This document shows, piece after piece, positions 35,565-43,847 of a stretch of DNA of 64,000 nt. The notes beneath the pieces were generated by a model. It had not been told where the DNA came from. It saw nothing but the letters and a program-made list of their open reading frames with translations, and made no database searches. Numbering within the stretch: the first letter of the stretch is position 1; each line of letters opens with the position of its first letter. Both the position numbers and the translations under genes were made by a program. Source of the stretch: Desulfarculales bacterium UBA696 (GTDB taxonomy: Bacteria; Desulfobacterota; Syntrophobacteria; Syntrophobacterales; Syntrophobacteraceae); NCBI GenBank assembly GCA_002298995.1, contig DBMO01000037.1, forward strand, positions 256,332 to 320,331. Direction: 5' to 3'.

Positions 35565-37295
35565 ATGGACAAATCTTACAACCCATATTCCCAGATGTGT
35601 GAGGCTGCTGCTTCATTTATGCATACCTCATTGCGGGCTTTTCCGAAAATGACCGAGGCGGCCATCGTTCAGTCGAAAAACATTCAGAAATACTGGATGG
35701 GGGCTTTCCGTTACGCCAGCGCATTCATGGCGCCCTCATACAGCGCCCTTAATGCCTTCATTTCCACCGAAAGCTGCAAGCTCGTTCAAAATCCCCCGGC
35801 AGTCAACATGAAGGACTACGGCGACCTTTGCGATTTCAATGTCAGGCTCGCCAACACCTGTCTCTCAAATACTTTTTCGTCAATGAGCATGTTTTACACG
35901 AGGCAAATGAGCGAAGGTTTTTCGGCCTTGATCAACACCCTTTCCGGCAATGGGGGTGAAGGAATCATCGAATTTTCGGATCGGCAGGAACAACTGCTCA
36001 AGGTCGCTATCGAGGAATACCCGAAAGCGATAAGGGACATCAAATCCGAGTTTGGATTCCATTTTGACAGAAATCTGTATGTCAAAGCGGCTGAAACCGA
36101 GCGGTTCGATCTATACCAGGTACTTCCCTCGGGTGATCGGCCGATGCCGGAAAGTAATGCCAAGCCCATCCTGATCATTCCTCCCTACGTGCTTGGCGCC
36201 AATATTTTGGCGTTCCTGCCCGGTGAGGACAGGAGTTATGTCCATTGCTTCGCCAATCAGGGGATACCGACCTATATCCGTATTGTAAAAGACATCGATA
36301 CCGAACCAGCCGTTCAGTTAATGACAGGTGAGGACGATGCCACCGATATCGCCTACTTCTGCAAGGAAATAATGGCCAGGCATGAAGGGAGAAAAGTAAC
36401 CTTAAACGGTTTTTGCCAAGGCGGCTACCATTCCCTGGCTGCAATTCTGTCGGGGGTCGTGGATGGGATGGTGGATGCACTGATAACCTGCGCTACACCC
36501 GTTGACGGCAGCCGCAGCAAATCGCTAAAAGAGTACATGATGAGCCTGCCACCCAGGTTCAGGGACATCAGCTTCTCCATGAAGACGCTTCCCAATGGAA
36601 ACAAAGTGGTGGATGGAAAGATTTTGGCATGGGTTTACAAGCTGCGAAAAATCGCCAGCGAGTCGCCGATACCGACGTTTCATCGCGACCTCGAAATGTT
36701 CGAAGGACAGCGCGGAGTGTTGCGCATCAATAAAACGGCCGCTGCGATAAACCACTGGATAAACTTCGATCAGACGAACTTGCCGGTCGGCATCACGAGG
36801 ATGAGTTTCGAATCCTATATCAAGCCGATTGACAGCGAGGGTAATCTGCCCGTAACTCTTTTCGGGAAAAAGTTGAATCTGAAGTACCTGGAAAAGAAAG
36901 GAATCCCCTGGCAAATCTGCATAGCGGACAGCGACGACTTGGTGGACAAGGAAGCCTCGTGCGTGGCGCTTAACTACATTGACGCAGAGGTGTGCGTATT
37001 CCCAAAGGGGCATGCGTCCCTGGCGACCTCATGGTCGGTCCCGACATCACAATGCGCGCTCCACCTGCGTTTCTGCACACCCGGGAAAACCCCCTCTGCC
37101 GGCGAGAAGATCTACAGGGGACCGGTTTGTTTCCAGCTCGATTTACAGGCCAAAGGGGATGAGATGGAAAAGGTCCCTGAGATTATGGTCCAGATCGTGC
37201 CTGCAGCGGCCGCAAGCGAGCACGACGAAAAAGCAATCGGAGCGGAACCAGGAAAGCGGCGCAGGAAGATCTCGCCAGCCGGAAAGCCGCACTGA
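35565..37295 (+). CDS. PhaC-like polyhydroxyalkanoate synthase family protein
   Basis: 576 residues. A helical N-terminal region (about 1-170) is followed by an alpha/beta-hydrolase domain. The nucleophile elbow is GFCQGG with Cys284, the hallmark of PHA synthases as opposed to Ser in lipases. The remaining triad can be placed at Asp in IADSDDLVD (about 457) and His483 in PKGHAS. A short charged tail (GKRRRK) ends the protein. The sequence departs from class I/III PhaC in many positions, so the true polymer or substrate is uncertain. It lies behind an ACP and phasin-like genes and before a strong terminator. Confidence 0.75.
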   Translation: MDKSYNPYSQMCEAAASFMHTSLRAFPKMTEAAIVQSKNIQKYWMGAFRYASAFMAPSYSALNAFISTESCKLVQNPPAVNMKDYGDLCDFNVRLANTCLSNTFSSMSMFYTRQMSEGFSALINTLSGNGGEGIIEFSDRQEQLLKVAIEEYPKAIRDIKSEFGFHFDRNLYVKAAETERFDLYQVLPSGDRPMPESNAKPILIIPPYVLGANILAFLPGEDRSYVHCFANQGIPTYIRIVKDIDTEPAVQLMTGEDDATDIAYFCKEIMARHEGRKVTLNGFCQGGYHSLAAILSGVVDGMVDALITCATPVDGSRSKSLKEYMMSLPPRFRDISFSMKTLPNGNKVVDGKILAWVYKLRKIASESPIPTFHRDLEMFEGQRGVLRINKTAAAINHWINFDQTNLPVGITRMSFESYIKPIDSEGNLPVTLFGKKLNLKYLEKKGIPWQICIADSDDLVDKEASCVALNYIDAEVCVFPKGHASLATSWSVPTSQCALHLRFCTPGKTPSAGEKIYRGPVCFQLDLQAKGDEMEKVPEIMVQIVPAAAASEHDEKAIGAEPGKRRRKISPAGKPH

Positions 37296-37335
37296 AGCCA
37301 GTGGTCGGACTTGTATTCACACACTCCTTCAAATG

Positions 37336-37383
37336 AAAACCCCCGCACCCTCTGTATGAGCCCTGAGAGTGCGGGGGTTTTAA
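37336..37383. terminator. Bidirectional intrinsic terminator
   Basis: A 13-bp stem (AAAACCCCCGCAC / GTGCGGGGGTTTT) serves the PhaC-like gene on the plus strand and the convergent Cys-rich protein gene on the minus strand. Confidence 0.88.
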
Positions 37384-37422
37384 TTATCCAGCGGTGTGAA
37401 AATTCAGCAATCGCCGCTTATT

Positions 37423-37791
37423 TCAGGCCGATTGTCGATGCTTGTTCGCGTTCAGCCTGGATAGGGCCCAGTTCGGTACCTGGTCCTGCCCTATGGGGGT
37501 CAATTTGGCCCAGTAATGATCCGGTTCACTCAGCCGTACGAAGCTCGCCTTGTCATCCTCCAAGACGGCAAAGTAGGTGATCCTTGCTCCCCTGGTTCTC
37601 TCGCGCCCCAGTTCCACGAGATTGCCCTTCTTCGGGGTAAGGCAGCGCACCGATTCGCACGGTGTCAGGCACGTGCCGGCAAAATCACAATCGCCGCAGG
37701 GGCCATGCACTGCCAGGATTCTGGTGTCAAACATATCCATGTCGGGATTGTTCAATTCATATCCGCAAATGCCGTTCTCAGTTACTTCCAT
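37423..37791 (-). CDS. Small Cys-rich protein, possible metal-binding
   Basis: 122 residues from ATG 37791, which has GGAAAGGA at good distance; the longer in-frame extension to 38037 lacks this. A Cys cluster PCGDCDFAGTCLTPCESVRC (about 30-50) has spacing C-x2-C-x5-C-x3-C-x4-C, plausible for zinc or an iron-sulfur cluster. The rest is hydrophilic. No family recognised. Confidence 0.6.
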   Translation of the reverse strand: MEVTENGICGYELNNPDMDMFDTRILAVHGPCGDCDFAGTCLTPCESVRCLTPKKGNLVELGRERTRGARITYFAVLEDDKASFVRLSEPDHYWAKLTPIGQDQVPNWALSRLNANKHRQSA

Positions 37792-38214
37792 ACGCTGTCC
37801 TTTCCAATTAAAAAGCGATTGGAATAAGGGAGGCCGGGCCGCGGCGCCGGTTGTCCTGCACGTAAACGCAATTCCATAAGCTAAAACGGGATTTTCTGGA
37901 CTGCTAATTCTCCTGTCTTGCCCTATCGGGGGCTGTCGGGATGGCAGAGGTCGGCTCAAGGATTGTTTTGGCTTTGCTTGAGAGCCGACCAGGTCCCAGT
38001 AGATAATTTTCGTTTTTTTGACTTCACCTTGGTACAAAGAATACTCGATTCAAGTAAAATGAAAATACCGTAAAGACCCCATTTCAGAGGAGGAAAATAC
38101 GGTACACGCGGTGATATCCACATACAATTGAGGGTCTGAGGATCTTGCGTGGTAAGGGAAGGGCTGCATTCAACCAATCAAGCAGCATGTTCCTTCATGT
38201 TGGGAGAGACGCTT
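37792..38214. other. Intergenic region left of the integrated element
   Basis: No supported gene. It holds the upstream region of the Cys-rich protein gene and runs to the original tRNA-His terminator. Confidence 0.4.
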
Positions 38215-38251
38215 AATTAAAAAGCCGGTTCGCATATCCCGCGAATCGGCC
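38215..38251 (-). terminator. Terminator just outside attL, probably the original tRNA-His terminator
   Basis: On the minus strand GCCGATTCGC pairs with GCGAACCGGC (one G-T pair) and is followed by TTTTTAATT. It lies 19 bp beyond the left att repeat in the direction of tRNA-His transcription, so before integration it would have ended that transcript. Confidence 0.7.
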
Positions 38252-38269
38252 CTTTAATATTTCTCTTTT

Positions 38270-38315
38270 AGGGTGAGTGACCGGACTTGAACCGGCAGCC
38301 TCTGGGGCCACAACC
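38270..38315 (-). repeat. attL: 46-bp copy of the tRNA-His 3' part
   Basis: A 46-bp sequence identical to 53777-53822. It contains the T-arm, the variable loop, part of the anticodon arm and the 3' acceptor strand of tRNA-His, and ends within the anticodon stem. It marks the left end of the integrated element. Confidence 0.92.
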
Positions 38316-38423
38316 TAAAAATAAGGCATATAGGGATTTCTGGGGATATACCGGGAATCCCTATTTCTTTATCCAGACCGCTTTTAGCATACAAGGGCAA
38401 ACAAGGCATCCGTGGGATATTTT

Positions 38424-38452
38424 TTGGTCAATCTTGACCAAATCTTGACCAA
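38424..38452. promoter_or_regulatory. Candidate arm-type integrase binding sites, left
   Basis: Three copies of a CTTGACCAA-like heptamer: one inverted (TTGGTCA 38424) and two direct (TCTTGACCA 38432, ATCTTGACCAA 38442), about 110 bp inside attL. The same motif occurs twice near attR (53688-53709), as expected for sites bound by the integrase N-terminal domain. Confidence 0.55.
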
Positions 38453-38701
38453 GCTTTTTAGGCTTTAGGTGAATTTCGGGGGCAGGGTTGCATCAAAAAT
38501 AATCTTTTATGCCGCTTAAGCCTTTTTTTGAGAAAATCGAAGATAAACTTAGTAAGAAGGCGCAATAAGCTGATTTGCAAACCTCATGTGCAGCATTCAG
38601 GATGAAATAAGATTTTTTCAGGTTTGACTTTAACGCCAGCTACGGTATGCTCGATGCGTGTCGAGCATAACAGCGAACATCCCATCGGACATGGGGGTAA
38701 A

Positions 38702-39187
38702 ATGGATTTGATAACCACCAAAGATGTTTGCAGGATACTGAGTCATTACGATGTTACCCCTTCGGCCCTGACCAAATGGGCTGACCCTAAATTGGGACTT
38801 ATAGTTCCGGCCAAGAAGACGGGAACAGGTCCGGCAACGAGGCTTTATTTTAGCCTACCTGGGGATGTCGTAAAAATAGCCTTTTTCAAGCTTCTGCTCA
38901 ACCTCGGATTTGAAAGAATCCATGCAGCCCACTACCTGGACCCGAGCAACAAAGATGGAATAGACCAGAAAGTCAAAGCTGGGCAAGTTTTCTTCAACAT
39001 TCAAAAAATAGCTCCATATCACCCGATGTTTGGACGAGGAGCTAAGTCATTCGGCTTTGCTGACAAGCCGCATTCGAAAGTCGGTGAAGGCACTATCCTA
39101 ACCTGTTCAATCAATATAAAGGCAATTGAGCTTGAAGTGGTTGAATTTGCAAAGAGGCTAAGGATCGGAGGACCAGGACCATGGTAA
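38702..39187 (+). CDS. MerR-like DNA-binding protein of the element
   Basis: 161 residues from ATG 38702, preceded by GGGGG. The N-terminal part (LITTKDVCRILSHYDVTPSALTKW, then YFSLPGDVVKIAFFKLLLNLGF) has the winged-helix order of MerR-type proteins. The C-terminal half is unassigned. First gene of the rightward replication module, overlapping the next gene. Probably a regulator or excision factor. Confidence 0.6.
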   Translation: MDLITTKDVCRILSHYDVTPSALTKWADPKLGLIVPAKKTGTGPATRLYFSLPGDVVKIAFFKLLLNLGFERIHAAHYLDPSNKDGIDQKVKAGQVFFNIQKIAPYHPMFGRGAKSFGFADKPHSKVGEGTILTCSINIKAIELEVVEFAKRLRIGGPGPW

Positions 39188-39372
39188 ACAAAAATTTAAA
39201 ACTGGCGATTTTGAAAGTTTTCGATTCTCAGGCTGATTTTGCCGCGGCTTGCGGGATTTCCGAGGCAAAGGTTTCGCAAGTGGTCCGGGGCCGCAAACAG
39301 CTTTCAGAACCGGAACGGAAGGTTTGGGCTAAGAAGTTGCGGATGAAACCGCAGGAGCTTTCTTTCATCTAG
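39181..39372 (+). CDS. Small helix-turn-helix protein
   Basis: 63 residues. A helix-turn-helix of Cro/XRE type is visible (SQADFAAACGISEAKVSQVVRGRKQLS). GGAGGACC precedes the start, which overlaps the previous stop codon. Probably a regulator of element replication or lysogeny. Confidence 0.65.
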   Translation: MVNKNLKLAILKVFDSQADFAAACGISEAKVSQVVRGRKQLSEPERKVWAKKLRMKPQELSFI

Positions 39373-39433
39373 GTTTAGGCTGGTCTATAAAAACGGACCT
39401 CAAGGACCGTCGGGAGACGGACAAAGGGGCGAA

Positions 39434-39664
39434 ATGAGCAAGAAAGAGAAGTCCTCCGGGCAATATGCGCCACGAATGCTTTCCTACCGGGACGCAGCTT
39501 TTTACATCGGAATCGCCGAAAAAACTTTACGCAACCGATGCTCACGCAAAGCCAAACATCCATTGCCTTTCAAGCCAAAACGAGTAGCCGGAAAGCCAGT
39601 TTTTGACCGCCTGGAATTGGACCGGTATTGCGACTCTCTGGCTTCAGAGGGGGTGACCGGATGA
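39434..39664 (+). CDS. Excisionase/AlpA-like helix-turn-helix protein
   Basis: 76 residues. MLSYRDAAFYIGIAEKTLRNRCSRKAKHPLPFKPKRVAGKPVFDRLELDRY is the winged-helix pattern of AlpA/Xis-like and helix-turn-helix-17 proteins. AGGGGC precedes the start, and its stop overlaps the next ATG (ATGA). It may direct excision or regulate the integrase. Confidence 0.7.
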   Translation: MSKKEKSSGQYAPRMLSYRDAAFYIGIAEKTLRNRCSRKAKHPLPFKPKRVAGKPVFDRLELDRYCDSLASEGVTG

Positions 39665-39852
39665 GATCACTTCTACTGAAGGTCGGATCGGCCGGCGAGA
39701 TTGAGGGCTCTGCGATCCTGGCAATGCAGGAATCAGATGAACTGATCTGCAGAAAGGCCCTAGGGCGAATCCTCGAAAAAGAAAACCCCGCTGTTGGCGC
39801 AGCAGGGCATGAGAATGAAACAATCAGTCCCGAAGAGGATAACCGCAAATGA
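39661..39852 (+). CDS. Small hypothetical protein, 63 residues
   Basis: Starts in an ATGA overlap with the previous gene and ends in an ATGA overlap with the primase gene. Acidic, helical (AGEIEGSAILAMQESDELICRKALGRILEKE). No family recognised. Tight coupling suggests it is made with the primase. Confidence 0.6.
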   Translation: MRSLLLKVGSAGEIEGSAILAMQESDELICRKALGRILEKENPAVGAAGHENETISPEEDNRK

Positions 39853-41762
39853 CCACAACTGTCAATCCTCTTCAGACCATTCTATCCCATTTAAAGGGCG
39901 TCCAAAGGCATAGCGGGTATTACCAGGCGCAGTGCCCTGGACACGATGACAAGCAGGCGAGCCTAAGCCTAAGCACCGGCGAAGATGGGAAAGTGCTGAT
40001 TAAGTGTCATGCCGGATGTAGCACGGAAGATATACTCCGCGCCGCGGGGCTGTCCTACAGCAATCTTTTCCCAAATAACGGCAACGGTAAGCAGCCGCCC
40101 AAAATAACCCAAACCTATGACTACCTTGATGCTGACGGCAAGCTCATTCACCAAACGGTTCGCTTTTCCCCAAAAGAATTCCGCCAGCGCCGGCCAGATG
40201 GAAACGGCGGTTGGATATGGAACTTGAAAGGGATTGACCCCGTACCCTATCGACTTCCTGAGATAATCAAGAGCCAAACTGTATTCATTGTCGAGGGTGA
40301 AAAAGATGGAGACAGCCTTGCGGCCATCGGATTAACCGCAACAACAAACCCGATGGGCGCCGGGAACGGGAAGTGGAGATCCGCTTACAACAAATGGTTC
40401 CAAGGTAAGAAGGTCACAATAATTCCGGATAACGATCAACCCGGACAGGACCACGCGGAAGCAGTAGCACAAAGCCTTCACGGAACAGCTGTAGCAGTAA
40501 AGATAATAAATCTTCCCGGTCTGCAGCCGAAAGGCGATGTGTCGGATTGGCTAAACCAGGGCGGGACCAAGGAAGAGCTTTTGCGGATAGTGGAGGCAGC
40601 GCCTGAATACACCCCGAATCAAACAGCCCCCACAGTGCAACCCGAGAAGTCATGTTTCGCTGGAATAAATCTCGAATCCATTAGTGCCGCGCGATTCATC
40701 GGGACTGAACCGGAACCGATTGACTGGCTGCTCAAGGGAAGCTTGGGAGAACGACATTTCGGCCTTGTAGTGGCTGATGGCGGGACCGGAAAAGGATTTG
40801 TCCTTCTGCAATTAGGCATTTCAGTTTCAACCGGATTACCCTATCTCGATGGACAGTTCGACGTCGGGAAAAGCGGAAGGGTACTTTTGGTATTCGGCGA
40901 AGATGACGATCAGGTAGTCCATAACAGATTGGACGGAACTCTCAGATCATTCGATGAAGAGGCGGAAGACGAGAAGTTCTTAGAGAATCTCCGGAATAAC
41001 CTTCATATTCTCAATGTCTGCGGCCAGGACGCCCGACTTGTTGAGACAGTGGGCGGGAATCTTTTGCCGACCCAAGCCTATGAGGATCTTCTCGCCTTAG
41101 CAAAGGGCATCGAGAACCTGAAGCTCTTGGTTCTGGACCCGCTTTCCCGCTTTTATGCCGGCGACGAGAAAAACTCACCTGATGCAACCTTCTTCTGCTC
41201 ACTCATGGAAAGAATTGCCCATGAGACTGGGGCAACCGTTCTGGTTAGCCAGCACACCAATAAGGCCAGCGGGACCGGGAAAGATTCACTTACCCAACAT
41301 GCGTTGAGAGGTTCAACCGGCTTCACAAACGCTGCACGATGGCAGCTAAACATTGCAAAGGTGGATCCGGCCGAATGGCGAAGGTTGGGGATCCCGCCCG
41401 AGGATGTAAACCGCTATCTCGTCGCGAAAGTCACGAAAAAGAACCTGGGCCCACCAGAAGACTACTTTTATCTACGCCATGATACTAACGGCACATTGCG
41501 GATTGCCCATGTCGATGAGGGATTAAACGAACTCGACAAGGAAGTGACAGACACCATTCTTGCGAAAATCAAAGAAGAAAAGACCCTAGGCGGGAAGCGC
41601 TTCACCAAGCGGGCGTTCACCCGTTGCTTCAGTAAGCAGTGGCACAACTACGGCGCACGTAAACTGGAACACCTTATCGATCATGCCATAGCTCAAAGGA
41701 AATTACACCTGGAGCCGGCGAGAAACAATCAGGGGATTGAAGTTGAATATTTGGACTTATGA
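39849..41762 (+). CDS. Primase-helicase replication protein
   Basis: 637 residues. Domains in order: a CHC2-type zinc finger (about 17-65: AQCPGHDDKQASL ... IKCHAGCSTEDIL), a TOPRIM region (about 140-235: VFIVEGEKDGDSLAA, VTIIPDNDQPGQDHA), and a RepA/AAA ATPase (P-loop VADGGTGKGFVLL near 305; VLLVFGEDDDQVV; LLVLDPLSRFYAGDE). It would prime and unwind element DNA at the adjacent iteron-like origin. This combination is typical of phage and satellite replication proteins. Confidence 0.85.
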   Translation: MTTTVNPLQTILSHLKGVQRHSGYYQAQCPGHDDKQASLSLSTGEDGKVLIKCHAGCSTEDILRAAGLSYSNLFPNNGNGKQPPKITQTYDYLDADGKLIHQTVRFSPKEFRQRRPDGNGGWIWNLKGIDPVPYRLPEIIKSQTVFIVEGEKDGDSLAAIGLTATTNPMGAGNGKWRSAYNKWFQGKKVTIIPDNDQPGQDHAEAVAQSLHGTAVAVKIINLPGLQPKGDVSDWLNQGGTKEELLRIVEAAPEYTPNQTAPTVQPEKSCFAGINLESISAARFIGTEPEPIDWLLKGSLGERHFGLVVADGGTGKGFVLLQLGISVSTGLPYLDGQFDVGKSGRVLLVFGEDDDQVVHNRLDGTLRSFDEEAEDEKFLENLRNNLHILNVCGQDARLVETVGGNLLPTQAYEDLLALAKGIENLKLLVLDPLSRFYAGDEKNSPDATFFCSLMERIAHETGATVLVSQHTNKASGTGKDSLTQHALRGSTGFTNAARWQLNIAKVDPAEWRRLGIPPEDVNRYLVAKVTKKNLGPPEDYFYLRHDTNGTLRIAHVDEGLNELDKEVTDTILAKIKEEKTLGGKRFTKRAFTRCFSKQWHNYGARKLEHLIDHAIAQRKLHLEPARNNQGIEVEYLDL

Positions 41763-41769
41763 CGAGAAA

Positions 41770-41966
41770 GCGCACACAGCGCACATTCCGACTGTGCGCA
41801 TTAAAAATGTCTGTAATTCCGTGCACATGTTTAAAGCGCACACGAAAGAAGCGCACACATGAATCTTGCTCTGTGTAAGTACTTGAAATCATTGAAAGCG
41901 CACAGCGCACACAGCGCACTCTCTAAAGAGAGAGAAAAAACGCGCGCTTTAAACGCGCGCTTTGTT
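41770..41966. other. Candidate replication origin with GCGCAC iterons
   Basis: Eight copies of GCGCAC(A) lie at 41770, 41779, 41793 (inverted), 41836, 41851, 41898, 41905 and 41914, followed by a tandem direct repeat of AAACGCGCGCTTT (about 41939-41963). The cluster lies directly after the primase-helicase gene and contains no gene. Spacing is only partly regular. Confidence 0.6.
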
Positions 41967-42004
41967 CTCCCCCCACTTTAGAGGGCACCGGGAGGATTGC
42001 CAAA

Positions 42005-42427
42005 GTGGAAAACGACCAGACATTTACGCTCTACACCTTCCAGGCCAAGGGGCATGACCTAAGGACTGATTACCTGCCAAAACTTGAGTACGCCAGGCAG
42101 GGAGAGCCATATTTCGATATAGCCCAATATCTCGGATGGCCGCATTGGGTTTGGTGCGTGACCCGACTTGAGGACCTTGAAAATGATTGGATGAGCTTTC
42201 CCGACCAGGACCGTTTACAACAACTTGCCCTTTGGATTTTGTCTGTTCCGGCGAATGTCATTCGATGGTGCGCCTTGAATGCTCAATGTGAAAACAAAGT
42301 GCCGGTTGGAAGTTGGTTCTCCTGTAGACCTGAGTCAATCCGCCAAGGGGGTGACATTCCACAGGCTCTAGTCAGACGTCCGATCATGCAGCAGTGGGTT
42401 GTTTCCATGAATGGCAGTCACAATTAA
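42005..42427 (+). CDS. Hypothetical element protein, 140 residues
   Basis: GTG start (42005) behind GGGAGGA. Soluble, Trp-rich (YLGWPHWVWCVTRL, LALWILSVPANVIRWCALNAQCENK). No family recognised. First gene after the candidate origin. Confidence 0.6.
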   Translation: MENDQTFTLYTFQAKGHDLRTDYLPKLEYARQGEPYFDIAQYLGWPHWVWCVTRLEDLENDWMSFPDQDRLQQLALWILSVPANVIRWCALNAQCENKVPVGSWFSCRPESIRQGGDIPQALVRRPIMQQWVVSMNGSHN

Positions 42428-42448
42428 CTCTTTCAAGTGGGGGAATAA

Positions 42449-42670
42449 ATGAAGGACCTCTTACAGACAAAATGCTCGGACATACTCGGAGAAGAGCGCA
42501 CAGTAAATATCGCTGACGGTCTAATAGTGATCGGTCGGGGGCTGTATGCGATTGCAGAGGAACTCGGGAAGATCCGGGAGCAAGCAGAAAAGCATTTCAA
42601 GGCTTCTGGATGCCGCAAGTACACTCAAGGTGAAACTCGCATCGAGAAACGGCAAAGAGCACTAGGGTAA
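42449..42670 (+). CDS. Small hypothetical protein, 73 residues
   Basis: ATG behind GTGGGGGA. Helical (VNIADGLIVIGRGLYAIAEELGKIREQAEKHFK) with a basic tail. No family recognised. Confidence 0.6.
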   Translation: MKDLLQTKCSDILGEERTVNIADGLIVIGRGLYAIAEELGKIREQAEKHFKASGCRKYTQGETRIEKRQRALG

Positions 42671-42728
42671 GATTCTAGTGAACGGTCTAAAACATTAATA
42701 TAAACGGCTACATAAAAGGCCTTAGTCA

Positions 42729-43256
42729 ATGGCTGGTCAAGAAGTGCAAGGGCAGAAAATTAGGATTGTGGCTGACACCAGGGAGAGAGACGCAGCCTAT
42801 TCTTTCGAGAACTTCCCAAATGTCGAAGTGATCGAGGCCGCTTTGCCGACCGGCGATTACTCGCTTTCAGGCTTCGAAGACCGCGTATCACTCGAAAGAA
42901 AGCGAACTGATGATTTGATCGGATGCTTGAGCCAGGACCGCGCAAGATTCGAGAAAGAGCTTTCCCGCGCCAGAAATTTCGAACTCTTCGCGGTGATCGT
43001 CGAGGATTCTCTACCCAACATCATGGCCGGACGCTACCGCTCTCAGATGAAATCAACCGCCGTAATCCAATCCATTGCCGCTTTTAGTGTCCGATACCGT
43101 GTGCCCTTCTTGTTTTGCGGCAACCGTCAGGGTGGGGAGTTGATGGTTTTTTCGCTCCTGAGCAAGTTCGCATACGAGATTCGGAAGCGCTTCGACTGCC
43201 TTCAGGGACCGCTTTCATCCGAACACTTCCGAACTTTTCCGAACAATCTAGGGTGA
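42729..43256 (+). CDS. ERCC4-type nuclease
   Basis: 175 residues. The catalytic pattern of XPF/ERCC4 nucleases is visible: VADTRERDAAY (D near 14), GDYSL (near 43), VSLERKRTDDLIGCL (E-R-K near 54) and the following helix. It would cut branched or flap DNA, probably during element replication or recombination, as homologues do in some phages. Confidence 0.78.
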   Translation: MAGQEVQGQKIRIVADTRERDAAYSFENFPNVEVIEAALPTGDYSLSGFEDRVSLERKRTDDLIGCLSQDRARFEKELSRARNFELFAVIVEDSLPNIMAGRYRSQMKSTAVIQSIAAFSVRYRVPFLFCGNRQGGELMVFSLLSKFAYEIRKRFDCLQGPLSSEHFRTFPNNLG

Positions 43257-43265
43257 GTTTGAACA

Positions 43266-43847
43266 ATGCCAGCACAAAAAGTCACAGACATTGAAATAAA
43301 ACAGCTACTTAGAAAGGGTCTGAACTGTACGGACATTGCCAAACACTTAGGCGTTAGCAAGTCCACGATCTCAGGGCGCTTGAAGGCCCTCAAGATTGCA
43401 GTCTCCAAGGACGTCACGCTTAGAAGCGCCGGCGAGATTGTCCGGAAGGAATTGGACACGGTTGGGCAGCTTCAGAAGATCAACCGGGACGCAAACGAGC
43501 TTCTCGATGTGCTCATGCGGTGGAACCGGGGCGATGATGAAGCCCTGCAAATTCTAGAAACTCAGGTCCGCAAGGTAAAGATTGGCAGGGGCGAGAATGC
43601 CGAGGAAATCACAGAGTACAAATTCAAAGATCCGCGAGAACTCGCACTGGCCGCAATGAAGGAAATTCGAGGCCAATTGAAATTACAACTTGAACTGTAT
43701 CAGGCACTTTTCGACATGCAGGCGGTCCAGCAATTTCAAACCGAAGTTCTTGACGTCATTGGGAGCATAGACCCGGATGCAAGGGAACAAATTATTAATC
43801 GACTCGCGGAAAAAAACGCTATTCGCAGCGCTCTCGACCTCTCTTAA
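43266..43847 (+). CDS. Terminase small subunit-like DNA-binding protein
   Basis: 193 residues. A helix-turn-helix (LLRKGLNCTDIAKHLGVSKSTISGRLKALKI, about 14-45) is followed by a long helical oligomerisation-like region. It lies directly before the large terminase candidate and overlaps it by 71 bp. Function by position and helix-turn-helix only. Confidence 0.62.
   Translation: MPAQKVTDIEIKQLLRKGLNCTDIAKHLGVSKSTISGRLKALKIAVSKDVTLRSAGEIVRKELDTVGQLQKINRDANELLDVLMRWNRGDDEALQILETQVRKVKIGRGENAEEITEYKFKDPRELALAAMKEIRGQLKLQLELYQALFDMQAVQQFQTEVLDVIGSIDPDAREQIINRLAEKNAIRSALDLS

Noticed and set aside
35443..35652. Plus-strand frame overlapping the PhaC-like start
   Set aside because: Poor composition, no homology features, and overlap with a better gene.
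41770..41930. CRISPR array
   Set aside because: The GCGCAC repeats are only six to eight bases long and unevenly spaced; there are no cas genes.
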